The notes under the pieces were generated by a model that was given only the letters and a program-made list of their open reading frames with translations, did no database searches and had not been told where the DNA came from. Shown one piece after another: positions 54,398 to 63,684 of a stretch of DNA of 64,000 nucleotides (within the stretch, counting starts at the first letter, position 1; each line of letters starts with the position of its first letter). This DNA comes from Burkholderiaceae bacterium (lineage in GTDB: Bacteria > Pseudomonadota > Gammaproteobacteria > Burkholderiales > Burkholderiaceae_E), in contig JAOSJU010000001.1 of the NCBI GenBank assembly GCA_027493945.1, forward strand, positions 2,848,484 to 2,912,483, in the 5' to 3' direction. The position numbers and the translations under genes are program-made.

Positions 54398-55808
54398 ATG
54401 AGCGACGACCGAACCTTGCTGGCACAGGCGCTCGCCTCGGTCGTCGGCCCCGCCGGCCTGTTGCGCGGCAACGAAATCGGTCCTGCGTATCATGAGGACA
54501 TCAGCCACGACCGCTGTGGCCGACCGTGGATGGTACTGCGTCCTTCGTCGACTCACGAGGTCGCCGAATGCCTGCGCCTGTGCCACAGCTTCGGGCAGCC
54601 AATCGTCCCGCAGGGTGGGATGACCGGGCTCGTTTCGGCGGGTACACCAGAGGACGGGGAAATCGTCCTGTCCACGCAGCGTCTCGCGCGCATCGAGGAG
54701 ATCGATCGCGCTGCGGCGGCGATCACTGCCCAGGCCGGCGTCACGTTACAGCAGGTGCAGGAGGCAGCCGATGAAGCGGGCTTCTTTTTTTCCGCTGGAC
54801 ATCGGGTCACGGGGCTCATGCACCGTCGGCGGGAACGTGTCGACAAACGCGGGCGGCAACCGCGTGCTTCGATACGGCATGATGCGTAACCTGGTCCTGG
54901 GTTTGGAGGCGGTACTTGCCGACGGTACGGTAATTGACGCCACGCACAAGATGACGAAGGACAACGCGGGCTACGACCTGAAGCAGTTGTTCGTTGGCAG
55001 CGAGGGCACGCTCGGCGTCGTCACGCGCGCGGTGCTTGCGTTGCACCCAAAGCCATCGAGCCAGGCGGTTGCCTTTTGCAGCGTGCCGGACTTCTCCTGC
55101 GCGATTGAGTTGCTGCTGTTTCTGAAGGGTGCGCTCGGCGGGCGGTTGAGCGCCTTCGAGGCGCTCTGGAGCAATGCCTACGCGCTGATCCTCGAGTCCG
55201 TACCTCGGGTACGCGCACCGCTACCGGTCGGGAGTCCGCTGTATGTGCTCGTGGAGAGCCTCGGCTCGGATCCACGAACCGATGTACCGGCATTCGAGAA
55301 AGCACTGGAGGTGGCCCCGGAGAACAACTGGGTCACCGACGTCGTGATCGGCCGGTCGACACGCGAGATGCGTGCCCTGTGGGAAGTGCGCGACGCGGTG
55401 TCCGAGGCGGTTCTCAAGCTGCGCCCATTCATTTCATACGATGTCAGCATGCCAGTCGGCGCGATGGACTTGTTTGCTTCGTCGATCGTAGAGCGCACCG
55501 CACGTGACTGGCCAGGCGCGAAGATCGGACTATTTGGTCACATCGGTGACGGGAACATCCACATCGTCACCGACATCGGTGCCGACGGGACACCGCGCAC
55601 TGTTGTCGATGAATTCATCTATGACGCGACACGCGCGGCAAGAGGCTCGATTTCAGCCGAGCACGGCATCGGCTTCCAGAAGCGCGCCTGGATTGGTCAT
55701 ACACGAAGCCCGCAGGAAATCGCCTTGATGCGGGCGATCAAGCGAACGCTCGACCCTGACTGTCTGTTGAGCCGCGGACGGATCTTCCCAATCGATGCGG
55801 CTGGCTGA
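54398..55808 (+). CDS. FAD-linked (GlcD/D-lactate dehydrogenase-like) oxidase, apparent 1-nt frameshift near 54785-54791
   Basis: LRPSSTHEVAECLRLCHSFGQPIVPQGGMTGLVSAGTP; second frame TVGGNVSTNAGGNRVLRYGMMRNLVLGLEAVLADGTV...HIGDGNIHIV. Confidence 0.88.
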
Positions 55809-55861
55809 ATCTTGTTCGGCAGCGCCGCGGGTTTCCCGAAGCCGGCGCCGGGATGGTGTGT

Positions 55862-57295
55862 TCAACGCCTGGACTGCGGCAGCAGCGCAGGCAATCCACA
55901 GCGCAGGAAGCGGCCGTTACCCGGCCGCCCGATGAACTCCAACCCGTCCCAGACAACCTCGCCGCGCAATAGCGTGTACGCCGGCCACGCCGACAACGCC
56001 ATTCCCTCGTAGGGTGTGTAGTCGCACGCATGGTGCAGCATCTCATTGCGCAACACGATTGGGCGCTCGTCCCAGACCACGATGTCGGCGTCCGCGCCCG
56101 GGGCGATCGTGCCCTTGCGTGGGTACAGTCCATAAGCCTTCGCCGGATTCGTCGCCGTCAGCTCGACGAAGCGACTGATCGTGATCCGCCCTTCCAGCAC
56201 ACCTTTCGAGAACAGCAGCGGCAGACGCGTCTCGATGCCCGGGATGCCATTCGGGATATACGGAAACGCCACCTCCTTCCCGCCCGGCCGCTTCCCGCTG
56301 GTACCGTCGAACACGAACGGCGAATGATCGGACGAGAACACCGTGAATAGCCCCTCAGCCAGTCCGTTCCAGATCGCCTGCTGGCTCGAAGAGTCGCGTG
56401 GCGGCGGACTGCAGACGCATTTCGCGCCTGAATAATCATCATCAATGCCGAGGTCCTCTGCCGTCAGCAACAGATACTGTGGGCATGTTTCGGCGAACAC
56501 CTTCAACCCACGCGCGCGCGCGTATCGGATCTGCTCAACCGCCTCCGAGCTCGACACGTGTACGATCAGAATCGGGACGTCTACCAATTCGGCCAGCGAA
56601 ATCGCTCTGTGGGTCGCCTCGCGCTCGACGAGCATCGGGCGCGAAGCAGCGTGAAAGCGCGGAGCAGTCAGCCCTGCGGCCGTGAGGCTCTCGGTGAGCC
56701 GGGCGATGGAGTCCGAGTTCTCGGCGTGGACCATCGCCATCGCACCGTGCTTCTTCGCGACGGCCAGCAGTTCGAGCAGCTGTCGGTCGTCGAGCCTGAG
56801 TCCTGGATACGTCATGTACAGCTTGAATGAACTGTAGCCTTGCGCCACCAATCGGGGGATCTCCTCGTTGAGCGCCTCCTGCGCGGGGTCGGCGACAATC
56901 AGATGGAACGCGTAGTCGATGCTGGCGCGGCCCTCGGCGCGCGCGTGATAGTCCTCGAGCGCGTGCGTCAATGTTCCGCCACGCTTCTGCTCAGCGAACG
57001 GAATGATAGTGGTGGTTCCACCGCAGGCGGCGGAGCGCGTTCCGCTCTCGAAATCGTCAGCAAGCCGAATCGGCGGGGTCATAGGCTGAGCGAGGTGACA
57101 ATGCGTATCGACGCCACCCGGGGTCACGAAACGACCCGCCGCGTCGATCTCGCGTTCCCCTCGCGGCAGGTTCTCACCGAGAATCACGATGCGGCCGTTG
57201 CACACGCCGATATCGCAACGTATTGTGTCGCTCGCCGTGACGACAACTCCGTTGCGTACGACGAGTTCGAGAGGAAGGGGCAGATGCGGGCTCAT
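55862..57295 (-). CDS. Dihydropyrimidinase/hydantoinase-type amidohydrolase
   Basis: GRFVTPGGVDTHCHLAQPM; GYSSFKLYMTYPG (carbamylated-lysine region); VHVSSSEAVEQI; AETCPQYLLL; SSDHSPF. Confidence 0.9.
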   Translation of the reverse strand: MSPHLPLPLELVVRNGVVVTASDTIRCDIGVCNGRIVILGENLPRGEREIDAAGRFVTPGGVDTHCHLAQPMTPPIRLADDFESGTRSAACGGTTTIIPFAEQKRGGTLTHALEDYHARAEGRASIDYAFHLIVADPAQEALNEEIPRLVAQGYSSFKLYMTYPGLRLDDRQLLELLAVAKKHGAMAMVHAENSDSIARLTESLTAAGLTAPRFHAASRPMLVEREATHRAISLAELVDVPILIVHVSSSEAVEQIRYARARGLKVFAETCPQYLLLTAEDLGIDDDYSGAKCVCSPPPRDSSSQQAIWNGLAEGLFTVFSSDHSPFVFDGTSGKRPGGKEVAFPYIPNGIPGIETRLPLLFSKGVLEGRITISRFVELTATNPAKAYGLYPRKGTIAPGADADIVVWDERPIVLRNEMLHHACDYTPYEGMALSAWPAYTLLRGEVVWDGLEFIGRPGNGRFLRCGLPALLPQSRR

Positions 57296-57370
57296 GGGGG
57301 ACCGCTCTCGGGACGATCGGAAACTTGAACTGTAGCCCACTCCGCGCCGGTCGCGCGACACCGAAGCAGC

Positions 57371-57782
57371 GTGCGTAAACGCTACTGCTGCCGATAGTTG
57401 ACGCGCCGGAAAGGGTCGCTCAGATCGTGCGCAGCATGCGGTGCCCGTCGGAGGGCGTGCGCGGCAAAGCCCGGGTGCGCCTCGCGGTGGGGCCGCTATA
57501 TCGACGCCCGAAGGAAGCCAACGCCCCCGGGCGTGCCTACTGGTGCATGTGGAAACCCACCAGGCCCCGGACAGCCTGGATGAACTTCGGGGCTCCGATC
57601 GCGACAAGCCCAAGGCGTGGAAGACGATCTGGGGCTGCGGCCAGGGCATCGGCGCGGTGCACGACGTCCCGGGCGCCGCCGAACTCGTCGAGCGCCTCGG
57701 CCGCGAGTACGAAGCGGCGTGGGAGGAGATGGCAACTCTGCGCGCCGCGTGGCTGCCGGCCGCGAAGCGTCGCGCCGCCTGA
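57371..57782 (+). pseudogene. Chimeric pseudogene: internal HpcH/HpaI aldolase fragment joined to C-terminus of a nitronate monooxygenase
   Basis: 57371-57590 aligns with 61420-61610 of the intact hpaI-like gene (e.g. GAAGGAAGCCAACGCCC; CLLVHVETHQAPDSLDEL vs [18 protein letters not shown]); 57591-57781 encodes KPKAWKTIWGCGQGIGAVHDVPGAAELVERLGREYEAAW typical of NMO/2-NPD C-termini. Confidence 0.8.
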
Positions 57783-57796
57783 GCGCGCGGCCGGGG

Positions 57797-59017
57797 TCAG
57801 GGACCGGCGGCGCGCTCCGGCGCCACGGCCTGCGGCCGCGCGCCGAGTGGCCGCTGGCGCCAGGCCAGCACGGCGCCTGCGGCCAGCACCAGCGCCGAGG
57901 CGGCCAGCCCGTGCCGCAGCCCGCCCGCCACGTCGGCGATCCAGCCCACCGCGCTCGGCCCGACGATCTGTCCGATCGCGAACACGATCGTGAACGCGCC
58001 GATGCCGCCGGCCCACATCGGCGGCGGCAGGTTGTGACGCACCAGCGCGGTGGTCGAAGCCACCAGCGACAGGAACACGCCACCGAACAGCAGGCCCGAT
58101 CCGTACACCACGAGCGGATGAGCGCCCAACACGGGGAGCAGCGTCGCCAGCGCCAGCAGGCCGTTGAGCAGCGCCAGCGCCTCGCCGCCGCGGCTGCGCT
58201 GCAGCAGTCCGGCCCACAGCCACGGCGAAGCCATCACTCCCGCGCCGAGCAGCACGAAGAACCCGACGATCTGCACCGCACCGAGCTGCAGTTCGCTCAG
58301 CAGCGTGATGACGAAGGTCATGTAGCCGATGTAGCCGAGGCCGAACATGAAATATCCGGCCAACCCGAAGCCGAACGGCCGCCAGTGGAACGGCGCGCGC
58401 TCGCCGGCGCGCGCCGCAGGCGCGACCAGCGCGCGCGTGCTGGCGGCAATCGGCACACTGGCCAACGCGGCGGCCAGGCCGAGCGCGACCCAGGCCCACT
58501 TCCACGCGTGCGCGGCCGGCAAAGCGATCAGCGGCGGCACCAGCAGCGCCGAGGCGACGATGCCCGCGCCGGTGCCGCCGTAGTAGATGCCCAGCAGTAA
58601 TCCGGACGACTGCGGATGCGCGGTGCCGAGGCGCGCGGCGAGCAGGCCGCCCGACACGAAGGTGGCGGCGCTCGCCACGCCGGTAGCCAACCGCAGCGCG
58701 TACAACGCCGCGTCGCCGGTGACCGCACCATGCGCAGCCAGCAGCAGCGCCGCGACGGCGCAGCCTGCCAGCAGCACCGTCCGCGCATCGTGGCGCGCGA
58801 GCCAGCGCGGCGCAAGCAGCGCGCCGAGCAGGTAGCCGCCGGCGTTGGCGGTGTTCATCGCGCCTGCCGTCAGGTAGCTCCAGCCGAGGTCGGCGCGCAT
58901 CGGGCCGAGCAGCAGCGCATACGAGAAGCGCGCCAGCCCGAGCGAGATCGCCGAGCCGAGCGCGAGCGCGATCGCCACGCGCAGCGCGGCGCCACGGTCG
59001 TCGAGGCCTGCGATCAT
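57797..59017 (-). CDS. MFS transporter (YbfB/YjiJ-like)
   Basis: ALGSAISLGLARFSYALLLGPMRADLGWSYLTAGAMNTANAGGYLLGALLAPRW. Confidence 0.85.
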   Translation of the reverse strand: MIAGLDDRGAALRVAIALALGSAISLGLARFSYALLLGPMRADLGWSYLTAGAMNTANAGGYLLGALLAPRWLARHDARTVLLAGCAVAALLLAAHGAVTGDAALYALRLATGVASAATFVSGGLLAARLGTAHPQSSGLLLGIYYGGTGAGIVASALLVPPLIALPAAHAWKWAWVALGLAAALASVPIAASTRALVAPAARAGERAPFHWRPFGFGLAGYFMFGLGYIGYMTFVITLLSELQLGAVQIVGFFVLLGAGVMASPWLWAGLLQRSRGGEALALLNGLLALATLLPVLGAHPLVVYGSGLLFGGVFLSLVASTTALVRHNLPPPMWAGGIGAFTIVFAIGQIVGPSAVGWIADVAGGLRHGLAASALVLAAGAVLAWRQRPLGARPQAVAPERAAGP

Positions 59018-59096
59018 CGTCGCTGCAGAAGGTTCGCGATCGGGCCGTCGAAGGGCGCGACGGCGGCGCCGCGGCCCGCGATAGCCCGCGGGCGGA

Positions 59097-59336
59097 TCAG
59101 AGCGTCTTGTGCGTGCCGTCGCAAAGCGGCTTGGTCTTGCTGTGCTTGCAGCCGCAGAAGTAGACGGTCTTCGACGCTTCGGCCTTGTACTCGATCGGCG
59201 TGAACGGCGTGGTCTTGTGCGAACCGTCGCAGAATGGCTGCTTCTTGCTCAGCCCGCAGGCGCACCACCAACAGGTCTTGCCGGCATCCACTTCGACGGG
59301 ATACGGCGCCTTCTGGGCAATGTTCGGTTCGCTCAT
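59097..59336 (-). CDS. CDGSH iron-sulfur domain protein (two CDGSH-type motifs)
   Basis: CACGLSKKQPFCDGSHKTT and CGCKHSKTKPLCDGTHKTL. Confidence 0.93.
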   Translation of the reverse strand: MSEPNIAQKAPYPVEVDAGKTCWWCACGLSKKQPFCDGSHKTTPFTPIEYKAEASKTVYFCGCKHSKTKPLCDGTHKTL

Positions 59337-59473
59337 CGATTCTCTCTCCGAAGATGCGCCCGCGCCGGGTGGGCACGCACGCCTTACAATCATCGCATGC
59401 CGAGGCATGCCCCGCACCGGAGCGCATCGGCGGTCCGGCAACGGCAACGGCTTCGCTGTCCAACGGAGCGATC

Positions 59474-60154
59474 ATGGCTGCACTGGTTCGTCTCGTGCTC
59501 GAAGGCGCCGTCGGGCCGCTCGGGAACACGACCAGCGGCATCGACAAGCACCCGGTCGACGGTCCGCGACCGGTGCAACGGCTGGGCTTCGTCGGCGACG
59601 CGCAGGCCGACCTGCGCTCGCACGGCGGCCCCGACAAGGCGGTGCACTGCTACGCGTGGACGCACTACGCCTGGTGGCGCGAGGTGCTGGCTCCCAAGCC
59701 CTTGCTCGACGCCCCCGGAGCCTTCGGCGAGAACCTGAGCCTCGACGGCATCGACGAGCACGACGTGTTCATCGGCGATCGCTGGCGCATCGGCAGCGCC
59801 GTCTTCGAGGTGAGCCAGGGCCGCCAGCCCTGCTACAAGCTGAACCTGAGGTTCGGCGTTGCCGACATGGCCGCCCGCGTGCAGCAGAGCCTGCGCGCCG
59901 GCTGGTACCTGCGCGTGATCGAGCCCGGCTTCGTCTCGGCCGGCGACCGGCTCGAACTGCTCGAGCGCCCCTGGCCGACGCACAGCGTCGCGGCGCTGCT
60001 CGCGCTCATCCGCGACCGCGAAGTGAGCGCCGAGCGCCTCGCGCCGGTACTGCGGCTGCCGCTCACGCCGAGCTGGCGCCGACTGTTCGAGGGTCGGCTG
60101 GCCAGTGGGCGCACGGAAGACTGGTCGGCACGGCTGGACGGCCACCCGGATTGA
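59474..60154 (+). CDS. MOSC domain-containing protein (YiiM-like)
   Basis: GFVGDAQADLRSHGGPDKAVHCYAWTHYAWWRE...GAFGENLSLDGIDEHDVFIGDRWRIGSAVFEVSQGRQPCYKLNLRFG. Confidence 0.92.
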   Translation: MAALVRLVLEGAVGPLGNTTSGIDKHPVDGPRPVQRLGFVGDAQADLRSHGGPDKAVHCYAWTHYAWWREVLAPKPLLDAPGAFGENLSLDGIDEHDVFIGDRWRIGSAVFEVSQGRQPCYKLNLRFGVADMAARVQQSLRAGWYLRVIEPGFVSAGDRLELLERPWPTHSVAALLALIRDREVSAERLAPVLRLPLTPSWRRLFEGRLASGRTEDWSARLDGHPD

Positions 60155-60187
60155 GCGCGCTGCGGCGCCTTCCGCAACGCCCGCCGC

Positions 60188-60976
60188 TCATTTCATCCGG
60201 AAGTCGGGCTTTCGCTTCTGCAAAAACGCTTCGAGCCCTTCGCGGAAGTCGGGCTCCGCGAAGCACTGCTGGAACGCGTTCATTTCGTCGACGAGGCCCT
60301 GCTCGATGCCCTGCCGGGTCGCATCGATCGTCGCCTTGATCCGGCGCGCCACGGGCCCGGAATGGCCGGCGATCCGTTCGGCGACCTGCCTGCCGACCTC
60401 GAACAGGTCGTCGTCGGCAACGACTCTCGACACCAGTCCGGCCGCATGCGCTTCGCTCGCGCTGAGCGCCCTTCCGGTGAGCATCACGTCCATCGCGACG
60501 TGCCTGCCCGCCACCCGGGCGAATCTCTGGATGCCGCCGGCGCCGGACATCGCCGCCAGCGTGATCTCCGGATGCATGAACCGGGCCGACTCGGCGGCGA
60601 CGACGACATCGCACATTTCGACCAGTTCGCAGCCTGCACCCGCCGCAATGCCGTTGACCGCCACGACGACGGGCTTCTTCGCCCTCGACACTTCCCTGAC
60701 ACAGCCGACGAAAGCGGTCGCCTTCGCCTGCGCGGCGGTCATCTTCGACATCTCCGCGATGTCGGCACCCGCGCAGAAGTGCTTCAGCATCGACGAGATG
60801 TGCAGGACCTTGATCCCGGGATCGCGCTCGAAGCGCAGGACCGCGCTGTCGATGGCCTCGCAGAAGGCGATGTCGAGCGCGTTGAGCGAACCGGCGCGGT
60901 TGAGCTTGATGTAGCCGACGCTGCCGAGCGCTTCGGTGATCACTTCGTCGCCGACGGAACGCGTTGCGCTTGCCAT
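60188..60976 (-). CDS. Enoyl-CoA hydratase/isomerase family protein
   Basis: [26 protein letters not shown]...[16 protein letters not shown]...[35 protein letters not shown]. Confidence 0.92.
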   Translation of the reverse strand: MASATRSVGDEVITEALGSVGYIKLNRAGSLNALDIAFCEAIDSAVLRFERDPGIKVLHISSMLKHFCAGADIAEMSKMTAAQAKATAFVGCVREVSRAKKPVVVAVNGIAAGAGCELVEMCDVVVAAESARFMHPEITLAAMSGAGGIQRFARVAGRHVAMDVMLTGRALSASEAHAAGLVSRVVADDDLFEVGRQVAERIAGHSGPVARRIKATIDATRQGIEQGLVDEMNAFQQCFAEPDFREGLEAFLQKRKPDFRMK

Positions 60977-61107
60977 GCTGCCATCTCCGGGTGTGCCCGC
61001 AGGCATCAGCATCGCCTTGCTCCGCACTGCCCGCAAGCCATCGGCGACAATGCCGACTGCGGCCGGCTCGGCCGCTTCGAGTTCCGGTTCACCTGAAGGG
61101 CTCGCGC

Positions 61108-61926
61108 ATGCAAACCCCCGTCAACGCGTTCAAGCAGGCCCTCGCCGAACGCCGCCCGCAGATCGGCCTGTGGCTGGGCCTGGCCAGCGCCTACAGCGCC
61201 GAGCTCTGCGCCGGCGCCGGCTTCGACTGGCTGCTGATCGACGGCGAGCACTCGCCCAACGACCTCGCCAGCGTGCTGCAGCAGGCGCAGGCGATCGCCG
61301 CGTACCCCGGCACCCATGCGATCGCGCGCGTGCCGATGGGCCACGGCCACGTGGGCCAGATGCTGATCAAGCAGTACCTCGACCTGGGCGTGCAGACGCT
61401 GCTGGTGCCCATGGTCGACACGCCCGAACAGGCCGCGGAGATCGTGCGCAGCACGCGCTACCCGCCCGACGGCGTGCGCGGCATGGCCGGCGCGCGCGCC
61501 TCGCGCTGGGGCCGCTACCCGGACTACCCGAAGGAAGCCAACGCCCGGATGTGCCTGCTGGTGCAGGCCGAGACCCGCCAGGCCCTCGAAAACCTCGATG
61601 CGGTCGCGGCGCTGGACGGCGTGGACGGCGTGTTCATCGGCCCCGCGGACCTGTCGGCCTCGATGGGCCACGTGGGCAATGCCGCCCACCCCGAGGTGCA
61701 GGCGGCGATCGAGCGCGCGATTACGCGCATCAATGCGGCCGGCAAGGCCGCCGGCATCCTGACCACCGACGAGGCGCAGGCGCGCCGCTACCTGGAGCTG
61801 GGCGCGCTGTTCGTGGCCGTGGGGCTGGACACCGGCCTTCTGGCCCGCGCCACCTCGGCGCTCGCAGCCAGGTTCAAGGGCGCCGCCGCGGTGCCGGAGG
61901 CGCCGCGGGGCGGCAGTCCTTGCTGA
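61108..61926 (+). CDS. hpaI: HpcH/HpaI aldolase family protein (4-hydroxy-2-oxoheptanedioate aldolase-like)
   Basis: [49 protein letters not shown]...[41 protein letters not shown]. Confidence 0.93.
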   Translation: MQTPVNAFKQALAERRPQIGLWLGLASAYSAELCAGAGFDWLLIDGEHSPNDLASVLQQAQAIAAYPGTHAIARVPMGHGHVGQMLIKQYLDLGVQTLLVPMVDTPEQAAEIVRSTRYPPDGVRGMAGARASRWGRYPDYPKEANARMCLLVQAETRQALENLDAVAALDGVDGVFIGPADLSASMGHVGNAAHPEVQAAIERAITRINAAGKAAGILTTDEAQARRYLELGALFVAVGLDTGLLARATSALAARFKGAAAVPEAPRGGSPC

Positions 61927-61956
61927 CGCGCAGCGCGGCCAACACGCAGCGCGCGG

Positions 61957-62807
61957 TCAGGGTTTCCGGGCGCGAATGAACGCACTGAAGAACTTGCCGT
62001 CGATGTCGTCGCCGACGGCGGACGCATCGAGCCCATTGGCGCCGAGGAACTCGCGCGCGTCCTCGGCCGCGTAGATCCGGGTCGGCTCGATGTCGATGTC
62101 GACGAAGCCGGCTCGCGCGAGCTTGTCGCGATACTCGTCTTCGTCGAGGGCACCGGCGACGCAACCGACCCAGGCCAGCACGCTGCGCCGGATCTCCGGG
62201 CGAATCTCGCCGCGGGTGACCACGTCGGAAACCGCGAAGTGGCCCCCGGGCCGGAGCACCCTGAACGCCTCGCGCAACACCGGCCCTTGTCTGCCGAGAG
62301 GTTGATCACGCAGTTCGAGATGATCACGTCGACCGACGCATCGGGCAGCGGAATGTGCTCGATCTCGCCCTTCAGGAACTCGACGTTGGCCGCGCCGGCC
62401 TTGCGCCTGTTCTCGTTCGCGAGCGCGAGCATCTCGTCGGTCATGTCGAGCCCGTACGCCTTCCCGGTCGGACCGACGCGCCTGGCCGACAGCAGCACGT
62501 CGATGCCGCCGCCGGAGCCGAGATCGAGAACCGTCTCGCCGGCCTTCAGCTCGGCGAGCGCGGTCGGGTTGCCGCAGCCGAGCGACGCGAGCACCGCGGC
62601 TTCGGGCAGCTGCCCGGTCTGCACGGAGTCGTAGAGGTCACGGGTGATCGGATCGGTGCCGGCCAGCGCGCCGGTCGAACAACACGATGTCGCGGGAGCC
62701 GGAGCCGCTCCTCCGCAACAGGACGTCGCCGCGCCGGTCTGGACGACCCGGCGAGCCGCCTCGCCGTACTTCTGCATGATCACGTGCTTGATGTCTGCTT
62801 CGCTCAT
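61957..62807 (-). CDS. arsM: Arsenite methyltransferase, apparent 1-nt frameshift near 62280-62283
   Basis: [21 protein letters not shown]...[56 protein letters not shown]...[14 protein letters not shown]-term [28 protein letters not shown] in another frame. Confidence 0.92.
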
Positions 62808-62850
62808 GGAATGCCTCGGTTTCGTTCGGGAACGGGGAGATGCGGCGCCG

Positions 62851-63173
62851 TCAGCAGGCACAGGCCGAGCCCGCACGCGCCGGGCGCGGCTCGCCCCGGC
62901 AGCAGTTCTCGGTCAGGTAGGCGAGGAGCTCGCCCATGCGCTCGAATTCGGCGCGGTAGACCGGTGGCGGCCAACGCGCTCCTGGGTGACGAGGCCCGCG
63001 TTCGTCAACTCCTTCAGATGGAAGGACAGCGTCGCCGCGGGCACCTGGAGTCCGTCCGCCATCGTGCCGGGCGTCAGGCCCGCCTTGCCGGCCACCACGA
63101 GCGCCCGGAAGGCGCGAAGCCGATGGGGTTGGGCCAGGGCGGCCAGGGCCTTGACGACGGTGCTTTCTTCCAT
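62851..63173 (-). CDS. arsR: ArsR-family transcriptional regulator, apparent 1-nt frameshift near 62961-62964
   Basis: [61 protein letters not shown] then, in another frame, [23 protein letters not shown]. Confidence 0.88.
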
Positions 63174-63241
63174 TGTTCGATAATTCCAGAATTAACAAAA
63201 ACTCTAGCGCACCGGATAGGCAAACGCAAGCGGAGTGTGCA

Positions 63242-63319
63242 ATGAGGCGGCTATCCGCGCAGTACCCGCGCTACGGCTATCGCAGGATCCGGATCTTCCT
63301 TCGCCGGGAAGGCTGCCGA
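63242..63319 (+). mobile_element. IS3-family transposase OrfB remnant
   Basis: MRRLSAQYPRYGYRRIRIFLRREGCR* resembles the HTH_21 segment of IS3-group OrfB (YPRYGYRRI); truncated at both ends. Confidence 0.7.
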
Positions 63320-63464
63320 TGAGCGTGAGCCGCTGCGCCAACGGCCAACAGATCAAGTGCCTGTCATCGCAGTCCGAGTCCGTGCGTTGGGGGTCTTCTC
63401 GTTGATTGGATCAGACCGCGGCGACCGCGAATGCCCGCAGCCACGGATCGAGGTGGGCGACGTC

Positions 63465-63665
63465 AAAACGGATGGTTGATCGCCAGACTCTCCATCAGCG
63501 CCGCTGCCTCGGCCACGATGTCCTCGTAGTATCCGGTCTGCGGCCTGAACAACGCCGCTTCCAGCGCGCCGGGTCACGCACGCCCAAGGCACCGCCGCAG
63601 CGCTGCACCAGCGCGGTGTGCATTCCGAGCACATCGTGACCGAGCCCGCGGCGCGACGAGGGCGA
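63465..63665 (-). pseudogene. Death-on-curing (Doc/Fic-like) toxin remnant
   Basis: VRDP..LEAALFRPQTGYYEDIVAEAAALMESLAINHPF* - typical Doc central segment, ends just before the expected DGNKR motif. Confidence 0.6.
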
Positions 63666-63684
63666 TGACCGGTTCGGAAACGAA

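Noticed and set aside
55862-57295. Creatinine degradation pathway (hydantoinase + creatinase-like M24)
   Set aside because: No creatininase or N-carbamoylsarcosine amidohydrolase seen, and the M24 protein is too divergent to call creatinase.
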